38,560 bases of DNA from Hymenobacter sp. (GTDB lineage: Bacteria > Bacteroidota > Bacteroidia > Cytophagales > Hymenobacteraceae): contig JANXUO010000112.1 of the NCBI GenBank assembly GCA_025356245.1, positions 1-38,560 of the forward strand, given 5' to 3'. Below the pieces are notes generated by a model. The model was not told the origin of the DNA. It searched no databases and saw only the letters and a list, made by a program, of their open reading frames with translations. Below, piece by piece: positions 19,347-26,393 of the stretch (the first letter of the stretch is position 1; each line of letters opens with the position of its first letter). The translations under genes and the position numbers were made by a program.

Positions 19347-19838
19347 ATGAACACACTCGAAAAACTAGGAGCTTTCAATATTTGGGCCAACGAAACGCTG
19401 CTGGAACGCCTTACTACAGCGGCGGCTCCGGGCCAGGAACTGCCCGGCGCGGTGCTGCGCCTTTTCAGCCACGTACTCAATGCTCAGGCTATTTGGATTT
19501 CGCGCATCAACGGCACGCCCAGCCCCGTAAAAGTGTGGCAGGAGCACGGCCTCGCCACCTGCCAGCAGCTACACGAGCAGACTTCCGAACCCCTGCACCA
19601 GCTCATGGCCCAGGCCGACGATGCCGAGCTGCAACGCCTAGTGAGCTACACCAACTCGTTGGGCAACAGCTACGAAAGTCAGGTACACGACATCCTCACC
19701 CACGCTGTGGTGCACGCCAGTTACCACCGCGCCCAAGTGGCCCTGCGCTGCCGCGAGCACGGCATCGAGCCCGTCAACACCGATTTCATCACCTACTGCC
19801 GCGAGTTGAGTGCGGCCGGGGCCGTGCCCAGCCTCTGA
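19347..19838 (+). CDS. DinB family protein
   Basis: 'FNIWANETLLERL', 'LFSHVLNAQAIWISRI', 'DILTHAVVHASYHRAQVALRCREHGIEPVNTDFITYCRE' (DinB His-triad pattern). Confidence 0.85.
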   Translation: MNTLEKLGAFNIWANETLLERLTTAAAPGQELPGAVLRLFSHVLNAQAIWISRINGTPSPVKVWQEHGLATCQQLHEQTSEPLHQLMAQADDAELQRLVSYTNSLGNSYESQVHDILTHAVVHASYHRAQVALRCREHGIEPVNTDFITYCRELSAAGAVPSL

Positions 19839-19957
19839 GCCCCGCCGGGCGCACCGGCGCATAAAAAGTGGGGCGGGCAAAGTCCAGAAAGGAGTGGCCG
19901 TCGTATCATTGCCTACTGCTGGCACGGTTCAGGTTGCGGCGGGCTGGCTTTTTGCAC

Positions 19958-20668
19958 ATGATGAAACTATACCCGCTCGCGCTGCTGGCGCTAACCGGCT
20001 GGCTATTAATAGCCGCTGTGCCGACGCAGGCGCAACCCGCCATTGGCCCGCCCGATGCTTCGGCCGACCCTGCCCCTACCGTGCAAATTGGGGTGCGCCT
20101 GGGCTACAGCCGCTATACTTTGAGCGGCCCCGAAGCTGATTTACGGGCGGCCGTGCCGGGCAGCAGCTTCGAGCCCGGCCAGTTTGGCTGCGCCGGATTG
20201 GTGGTGCGCAGCCACGTGGCGGGGCCGCTGGCTTTGCAGGGCGAGATGCTGTACCTGCGCCGGGGCGGGCGCTACACCCAGCCTTTTTTTGGCGATAGCG
20301 AGCCTTTTGAGGAACACTCCCTGCAAGTGCCGCTGCTGCTGAGCCTGCGGCTGCTCCGCTGCGGCCCGCTGGCCCTGCGCGTAGAGGGCGGCTACGCGGC
20401 CCACTTGGCCTTGAGCGGCCCCGTCATCAACCAGGCCGCCTACCCTACCGGCACGCGCTTCGAGGACAAGGGCGTCACCTTCGGCCCCGCCGTGGGCGGC
20501 GAAATTGGCTGGAGCGTGGGCAGCCGGCAGTATTTTCTGCACGGCCGCTACACCTGGGAAAACACCGGCTTCTTCGTGCGCAGCTACGGCGGCCAGTCGT
20601 ATGGACTAAAAAACCAGGGCTTTATCATCACCACCGGGGTGCTGTTTGGCACCACCAAGCTGGAGTAG
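19958..20668 (+). CDS. Outer-membrane beta-barrel (PorT-like) protein
   Basis: Signal peptide MMKLYPLALLALTGWLLIAAVPTQAQ; alternating beta-strand pattern; C-terminal 'LKNQGFIITTGVLF'. Confidence 0.7.
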   Translation: MMKLYPLALLALTGWLLIAAVPTQAQPAIGPPDASADPAPTVQIGVRLGYSRYTLSGPEADLRAAVPGSSFEPGQFGCAGLVVRSHVAGPLALQGEMLYLRRGGRYTQPFFGDSEPFEEHSLQVPLLLSLRLLRCGPLALRVEGGYAAHLALSGPVINQAAYPTGTRFEDKGVTFGPAVGGEIGWSVGSRQYFLHGRYTWENTGFFVRSYGGQSYGLKNQGFIITTGVLFGTTKLE

Positions 20669-20669
20669 A

Positions 20670-20758
20670 TGAAATGTTGAGTGTTGAATGTTGAATGTTG
20701 AATGGTTCAGGATAAACAATCAGCATTCAACACTCAGCATTCAACACTCAACACTTCA
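20670..20758. terminator. 35-bp imperfect inverted repeat with TTGAATG-type arms, overlapping a CDS 3' end
   Basis: tgaaatgttgagtgttgaatgttgaatgttgaatg ... cattcaacactcagcattcaacactcaacacttca. The right arm includes the last codons of the 20734-22020 minus-strand CDS. Confidence 0.75.
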
Positions 20759-22020
20759 ATAATCTGCTCTGCTACTTCGCGACCGGTGGCCAGGGCGGCG
20801 TTTAGCGACGGGTAGGCGCTCCAGTCGCCGCAGCGGTAGAGGGTATCGGTCAGGCGCAGTGGGAGTTGGGTGGGTTGGCCGGCGGCGTACTCGGGCAGGG
20901 CGTTGGCTATTTCGTAGGTTTTGAGGTGCTCCCAGCCCGCCACCTGGGGGCCAAACCACGCCAGCAGCTCCTCGCGCAGCTGCCGGGTAAGGTCGGCGGC
21001 AGTCAGGCCGTGCGCGCCGTGGGTGCTGACGGATACCAGGTGGCGGCCCACCGGAGCGCAGGCCGGGGCCGTTTCGGAGGCAAACACTACGTTGTGGGCC
21101 AGCTGGTTGGGCATGGCGTTGAGGCGCAGCAGGCCATTGCGGTGGCCGGGGGCGGCGGCCCCGGCGGGGGTGGCAAAGTAGGTGCAGGTGGTGCGGCGGG
21201 CGGCGGCAATGCGGCCGTTTTCGGGCAGCACCTGGCCGGGCAGCAAGTGGGCCGGGGCCGAACCGTCAACGGCCAGCACCACGGCGGCGGCGGTCAGCAC
21301 CTCGCCGTTTTCGAGGTGGACGCGGCGGCCCTCTACACGGGCCACGCGGGTGCTGAGGCGCACCGTGCCCGTGGGCAGGCGGGCGGCCAGCTGCTCGGGC
21401 AACTGTTGCATACCGAGGGCCGGCACGGCCGCCGCGCCGCGCACAAACTGCTGAAACACAAACTCGAAAAAGTTGCTGGCCGTGCCCAGGTCGCGGTCGA
21501 GAAACACGCCCCCAAAAAATGGCCGGAAGAAGTTGTCAATCATGCCCTCGCTCCAGCCGTAGCGCCGCAGGAAGCTGAGCGTGTCGGTGGCTGGGCGGGC
21601 CAGCAGCTCGGCGGGCGTGTGCTTGGCCACGTGGCGCACCAGGCTCAAAATCCGCAGCTTGTCGGTGAGCGTACCAATGGGCGAGGCCAGGGCCGAAAAC
21701 GCCGCCAGCGGCCGCTGCAAGGGGTTTTGCAGGGTCGTTTCGCGCCCGTCGGCCAGCCGGATGACGGCCCCCGACTGGTAGGCTTTCAAGTTCAACGCCC
21801 CGTAGTCGAAGATGCGCCGGGCCTCGGGATACTCCGTCAGCAGCACCTGAAACCCCCGGTCGAGCCGGAAGCCCTCGGGCGTGACGTCGGTGCGCACGCG
21901 CCCGCCCACGGCATCAGCAGCTTCGAGCAGCAGCACGGAGCGGCCGGCGCGGTGCAGCCAAGTGGCGCAGGCCAAGCCCGCCATGCCCGCGCCAACGATG
22001 ATGGTTGGAGATTTTGTCAT
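20734..22020 (-). CDS. FAD-dependent oxidoreductase (amine oxidase / protoporphyrinogen-oxidase-like fold)
   Basis: 'TIIVGAGMAGLACATWLHRAGRSVLLLEAADAVGGRVRTDVTPEGFRLDRGFQVLLTEYPEARR' dinucleotide-binding motif; C-terminal 'LYRCGDWSAYPSLNAALATGREVAEQI'. Confidence 0.9.
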   Translation of the reverse strand: MTKSPTIIVGAGMAGLACATWLHRAGRSVLLLEAADAVGGRVRTDVTPEGFRLDRGFQVLLTEYPEARRIFDYGALNLKAYQSGAVIRLADGRETTLQNPLQRPLAAFSALASPIGTLTDKLRILSLVRHVAKHTPAELLARPATDTLSFLRRYGWSEGMIDNFFRPFFGGVFLDRDLGTASNFFEFVFQQFVRGAAAVPALGMQQLPEQLAARLPTGTVRLSTRVARVEGRRVHLENGEVLTAAAVVLAVDGSAPAHLLPGQVLPENGRIAAARRTTCTYFATPAGAAAPGHRNGLLRLNAMPNQLAHNVVFASETAPACAPVGRHLVSVSTHGAHGLTAADLTRQLREELLAWFGPQVAGWEHLKTYEIANALPEYAAGQPTQLPLRLTDTLYRCGDWSAYPSLNAALATGREVAEQIIEVLSVEC

Positions 22021-22052
22021 AATTGAAGCTTACGTGGTGGAAGCCATAAGGT

Positions 22053-22169
22053 CATTTCGCACGGAGTTTGGAATGAGGGAAAGGAGTCAAAAGGAGTAGC
22101 AGAGGGGCTTTTGAAACGGTGCGTTCTCTTTTTGACTCCTTTCCCTCGCCCTAAACTCTGTGCGAAACA
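22053..22169. terminator. 44-nt-arm imperfect inverted repeat immediately downstream of the aldehyde dehydrogenase stop
   Basis: catttcgcacggagtttggaatgagggaaaggagtcaaaaggag pairs with ctctttttgactcctttccctcgccctaaactctgtgcgaaacat. The right arm ends at the base adjoining the stop codon. Confidence 0.75.
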
Positions 22170-23627
22170 TCACCCGCCCGTCAGAGAAATGCACACATTC
22201 TGCGCCTCCGTGAAAAACCGGAGCGCCTCCAGGCCGCCCTCGCGGCCAACACCGGAGTTCTTCATGCCGCCGAAGGGCGTGCGCAGGTCGCGGTGCAGCC
22301 AGGTATTTACCCACACTACGCCGCTGTGCAGGGCCTGCGACAGGCGGTGGGCGCGGGTCAGGTTTTGGGTCCAGATGGTGGCCGAGAGGCCGTATTCGGT
22401 GGAGTTGGCCATGTGCAGCACTTCCGCCTCGGTGTCGAACGGCGTGAGGGTGACGACGGGGCCGAAGATTTCCTCCTGGTTGGTGCGGCAATCGTAGGGC
22501 AGCCCCTCGAAGACGGTGGGCTCCAGGAAGTAGCCGTCGGCGCAACGGCCGGGCACGGTGGCGCGGTGGCCACCGGCGAGCAGGGTGCCGCCCTCGTCGT
22601 GCGCCAGTTTGATGTAGGCCAGCACTTTGTGCAGGTGCGCTTCGCTGGCCAACGCGCCTTGTTTGGTGGCGGCATCGAGCGGGTCGCCGACGGTTTGGTC
22701 GGCCAATTGGCGCAGAAATTCGGTTTTGAACTGCTCGTAAATCGGGCGCTCCACAAAAAGGCGCGAGCCGCAGAGGCAAATCTGGCCCTGATTGGCAAAG
22801 CTGCTGCGGATGCTGGTGCGCACGGCGGCGGCCAAGTCGCAGTCGGCAAACACGAGGTTTGGGTTCTTCCCGCCCAACTCCAGGCTCAACTTTTTGAAGA
22901 GCGGCGCGGCCGTGGCCGCCAGGTGCCGCCCCGTGGCCGTGCCCCCGGTGAAGCTGATGGCCTTGATGCCCGGATGCTCGACCAGCGCCTGCCCGCAGCC
23001 CGGCCCCGTGCCGTGGATGATGTTGAGCACCCCCGCCGGCAGGCCCGCTTCGATGCATAACGCACTGAGCAAAAAGGCCGTGGCGGGCGTAATTTCCGAG
23101 GGCTTGGCCACCACGCAACAGCCCACGGCCAGGGCGGGCGCAATTTTCCAGGTGAAGAGGTAAAGCGGTAGGTTCCAGGGCGAAATGCAGCCCACCACGC
23201 CCACCGGGTGCCGCACGGTGTAGTTGAGGGCCAGGCCTTCCTGCACGTGGGCTTCGGTGGCGAAATGCGGCGCGGCAGTGCCAAAAAACCGGAAGTTGCT
23301 GGCCGCCCGCGGAATGTCCATCACCCGCGCCAGGGCCAGGGGTTTGCCGTTGTCGCGGCTTTCGGCCTGGGCCAGGCGTTCGAGGTTGGCGTCGATGAGG
23401 TCGGCGATTTTTTCGAGCAAGCGGCCGCGCTCCTCGGCGGGCCGGGCGCGCCAGGCGGGCAGCGCCGCTTCGGCGGCGGCCACGGCGGCGGCCACATCGA
23501 CCGGGCCGGAGTCCGGAATTTCGCCGTACACCTGGCCCGTAGCGGGCTCGATGTTAGGCAAATACTGGCCAGAAGCCGGGGCCACCAGTTGGCCGTTGAG
23601 GTAGTTTTGGATGCGGAACATAGGCAT
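22170..23627 (-). CDS. Aldehyde dehydrogenase (NAD(P)-dependent, ALDH superfamily)
   Basis: 'GVVGCISPWNLPLYLFTWKIAPALAVGCCVVAKPSEITPATA', 'KKLSLELGGKNPNLVFADCD', 'ANQGQICLCGSRLFVE', 'NQEEIFGPVVTLTPF'. Confidence 0.93.
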   Translation of the reverse strand: MPMFRIQNYLNGQLVAPASGQYLPNIEPATGQVYGEIPDSGPVDVAAAVAAAEAALPAWRARPAEERGRLLEKIADLIDANLERLAQAESRDNGKPLALARVMDIPRAASNFRFFGTAAPHFATEAHVQEGLALNYTVRHPVGVVGCISPWNLPLYLFTWKIAPALAVGCCVVAKPSEITPATAFLLSALCIEAGLPAGVLNIIHGTGPGCGQALVEHPGIKAISFTGGTATGRHLAATAAPLFKKLSLELGGKNPNLVFADCDLAAAVRTSIRSSFANQGQICLCGSRLFVERPIYEQFKTEFLRQLADQTVGDPLDAATKQGALASEAHLHKVLAYIKLAHDEGGTLLAGGHRATVPGRCADGYFLEPTVFEGLPYDCRTNQEEIFGPVVTLTPFDTEAEVLHMANSTEYGLSATIWTQNLTRAHRLSQALHSGVVWVNTWLHRDLRTPFGGMKNSGVGREGGLEALRFFTEAQNVCISLTGG

Positions 23628-23716
23628 TGGACGGGGCGTCGGACCGACAAAGTTGGCGAAGCTAACGCAGGTTGCGCCAGCCGGTGGCGGGCGTGGCGGC
23701 CCGCACCGCGCGCCGG

Positions 23717-25281
23717 CTAGGGCTGCAGCACCTCGGCGGCGTTGGCCACGGGGCCAAAGCGCTTAAAAATCAGCAGCTGCTCGTCTTCGTAGGCCACCCG
23801 GAAATCGGCCCGTGCCCGCAACTGCTCGATGGCCCGGGCGCTGGCGGCCAGGCTCAAGGGCCAGGCGCTGCCCTCGTCGGGGTAGCGCAGGATGGCCACG
23901 TAACGGGCATCGCGCACCACCGGAAACAAATACAGCTGCGGCCGCTCGGGCACCTGCGGCACTAGGCACGACTGCGCACTGAGTGCCACCGTGGCCGGCA
24001 GCCGGGCCAGGGCGGCGTGCAGGGCCGCCCGCTGGTAGTGGCAGCGGTAGTGCCGCCCGAGCAGGAAATTGGTGGTTGTGCGGTCGTACCAGGTGCTTTG
24101 CCGGGTGTAAAGCGTGACGATGGTAAACAGGGCCGTGACAGCTACTGCCACCGGCCCCGCCAGCGCCCGGCGCCCGGCGGGCAGGGGCGGGCGGGCAGCC
24201 AGCCAATCGGTCACGGCCAGCGCCAGCACCGGCGCAAACTCGATGGAATACTGGCCGTTGATGCCCCATATTCCAGGGTCGTTGGCCAGCAGCTTCTGGC
24301 CGACAATGGGCAGCAGCATCAGGGCGTACCAGGGCCGCCGCAGCAGCGCCCAGCCGCCCGAGAGCAGCAGCGCCGCCCACAGCTCCAGCTTGATGTAATT
24401 GTGCGCCGGGTCGCCGGTGGTGTTCTCCAACAACGCCGCCCACAGCGCCGCCGGGTGCGCCAGCACGTAGGCCACGGCGGCGGGCAACGACGGCCCCAAA
24501 TGACGGTAGCGCACCAGCTGGGCAAAGGCCCGGTGGGCGTGGTCGAGGCCCGGCATCACGTAGCTGGTTATCAACCAAAAGTAAGCTAGGGCGCCCCCGG
24601 CGGCCAGGCCCAGCCCGGCGGCCACCGCTCGCTGCCGCCGGTGCTGCCAGGCCAAGCCCAGCAGCACGAAAGCCAGCCACAGGGCCATGTTTTCTTTGCT
24701 GAGCAGCAGCAGCAGGGCGGCCGCGGCGGCGGGCAGCCAGCGGCGCTGCCCCACCCACAAGGCCAGCCAGGGCAGGGCCATGGCCCCCACCACGTTGTCG
24801 TGATAATCAAACCCCAGCGCCGAAAAAACGCCCCACTGGCTACCAAACAATGCCAGTGCCCAACTGGCCTGCCCCGGCGTAGCACCCCGCGCCAAGGCGT
24901 AGCACCCCGCGCCAAGGCGTAGCGCCACACGCCCAGCGCCCCCAGCAGCACCGCCCCCAGCTGCACCAGCAGCAGCGCCCACGCCCCGCCCGTTAGCCAG
25001 TAGAGCGGCACGGCCAGCACCGGCGTCAGGCTGAAATGCACGGCTAGAAACGGCATGGGCGGCGCGTCGTGCAGCAGCGTGGCCCAAGGCGCCCGCCCGT
25101 GGGCAAACGCCGCCACGGCCTGCGCCGTAATACCCAAATCAAGGGCGGCGGTGCGGAAGTTGAGCTGATTGACGAGTGAAATCAGCGCGTATGTCAGGCC
25201 GAAGCCCAGCAGCAGCAGGGCTGGTAGCAGATGCCGAAAGCGGGCAGCAAGAGTCGAGGATTCAGCCATGGAAAGCGCCAA
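23717..25281 (-). pseudogene. DUF2079-type multi-TM membrane protein, reading frame interrupted by a 20-bp tandem duplication
   Basis: N-terminal half in frame of ORF 24586-25281 (MALSMAESSTLAARFRHLLPALLLLGFGLTYALISLVNQLNFRTAALDLGITAQAVAAFAHG...GVWRYALARGATP), C-terminal half in frame of ORF 23717-25087 (...YALARGATPGQASWALALFGSQWGVFSALGFDYHDN...). Removing one 20-bp copy merges them into 514 codons plus stop. Confidence 0.85.
24881..24920. repeat. Perfect 20-bp tandem duplication (2 copies)
   Basis: agcaccccgcgccaaggcgt x2, flanked by further identity (ggcgt before, agc after). Confidence 0.97.
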
Positions 25282-25510
25282 CGCGGCTGCAATACTACAA
25301 CCGGGGGCGGGGCAACTCTTAAGTTACGATGCTGGCAACTGGCGGGCCGTGGCCGCACGGCTTACTACCAGATGCCACTGTAGCACCAGGCAACGAATGT
25401 GTTTTTAGCAAGCGCTCCGCAGTGCCGCCTCCTGTGCCGGGGCCAATTATCACAGCCCGCAGTTAGGGTGGCCAAGCGAGCGGTGTTGTGGCCCAGCTAA
25501 CAGCCGGCTG

Positions 25511-25518
25511 TACCTTTG
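25511..25518 (+). promoter_or_regulatory. Bacteroidota-type -7 box (TAnnTTTG)
   Basis: TACCTTTG, 23 bp upstream of the IS left end. Matches the published Bacteroidetes -7 consensus TAnnTTTG; no clean -33 TTTG at canonical spacing. Confidence 0.4.
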
Positions 25519-25540
25519 CTTTGACACGGCAGGAAGTATT

Positions 25541-26364
25541 GAAGCTGTTTAGAAAGTCAAAGGACTCCCAAAAAAGCGCGAAATTTGAGGTGCAACACTC
25601 ATCTTTTTCGCATTTTGATGGAAGTCCTGTCCAAAGATATGATTCGCCAATGGATTCTGCCCGTGCTCACCTTCTCCGCCCACGGCCGCCCCTCGGTCGT
25701 GGAGCCGGTCGAGTTAGTGGAAGTCATCCTCTACAAGCTCAAAAGCAGCTGCCAGTGGCGCTTGTTGCCTGTCAATCAGTTTTTTACGGGTGCAACGCTG
25801 ACCTGGCAGAGCGTGTACGCCCGCTTTAATGCCTGGCGCAAGAACGGGTCGTGGCAAGGGGTCTGGCTCCGTTTGTTGCGCGAAAACGGGGCCCACCTGG
25901 ACTGTTCCAGCGTCCAACTGGACGGCAGCCACACACCCGCCAAGAACGGCGGGGAGGCCGTCGGCTATCAGGGCCGCAAAAAAGCCCGCACCACCACGGC
26001 CCTGTTCCCGGCCTACAACCGGGGCCAGCCTTTGGCCTGCGCCCGCCCGCAGGCGGGCAACCACCACGACACGCACCGGCTCAACGCCTTGTTCGGGGAA
26101 ATCTGCGCCGCGCTCGAAGCGGCCAACATCCCCCGCAACCGCCGCGCCGCCGACTGGCAGACCGACGACGACACCCCCTTCGACCCCGAACTTTACGCCC
26201 GCCGCGTCGTGGTCGAACACGCCAACGCCTGGCTCGGCGGTTTTAAAACCTTGCTCGTCCGCTACGAAACCAGCGTCGGCAATTGGCTGGCCTGGCACTG
26301 GCTCGCCTTCGTCGTCATCCTTTTTGCAAAAAATCAACCAAAAGCCGACTTTCTAAACAGCTTC
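25541..26364 (+). mobile_element. IS5-family-like insertion sequence (824 bp), probably defective
   Basis: Perfect 18-bp terminal inverted repeats gaagctgtttagaaagtc (25541-25558) and gactttctaaacagcttc (26347-26364) enclosing a transposase. No clear target-site duplication. Confidence 0.88.
25618..26356 (+). pseudogene. IS5-like transposase, apparent internal deletion and 3' frameshift
   Basis: MEVLSKDMIRQWILPVLTFSAHGRPSVVEPVELVEVILYKLKSSCQWRLLP...LDGSHTPAKNGGEAVGYQGRKKARTTTALF...NHHDTHRLNALFGEICAALEAANIPRNRR...VVVEHANAWLGGFKTLLVRYETSVGNWLAWHWLAF. The annotated frame runs past the right IR; the alternative frame ends at TAA inside the IR (KINQKPTF*). Confidence 0.8.
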
Positions 26365-26393
26365 GTTATTTGCAAATCTATTGTATTAGCCTC

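Noticed and set aside
20866-22026. 386-aa plus-strand ORF
   Set aside because: Antisense shadow of the FAD-dependent oxidoreductase.
22087-23118. 343-aa minus-strand ORF overlapping aldehyde dehydrogenase
   Set aside because: Alternate frame of the ALDH gene; Arg/Gly/Pro/His-rich with no family signature.
25714-26337. 207-aa ORF antisense to the IS transposase
   Set aside because: Mirror of the transposase coding frame; no independent support.
25541-26364. Target-site duplication for the IS5-like element
   Set aside because: Flanks (..agtatt | and | gttatt..) do not give an identical 2-4 bp direct repeat at the IR boundaries, so none is claimed.
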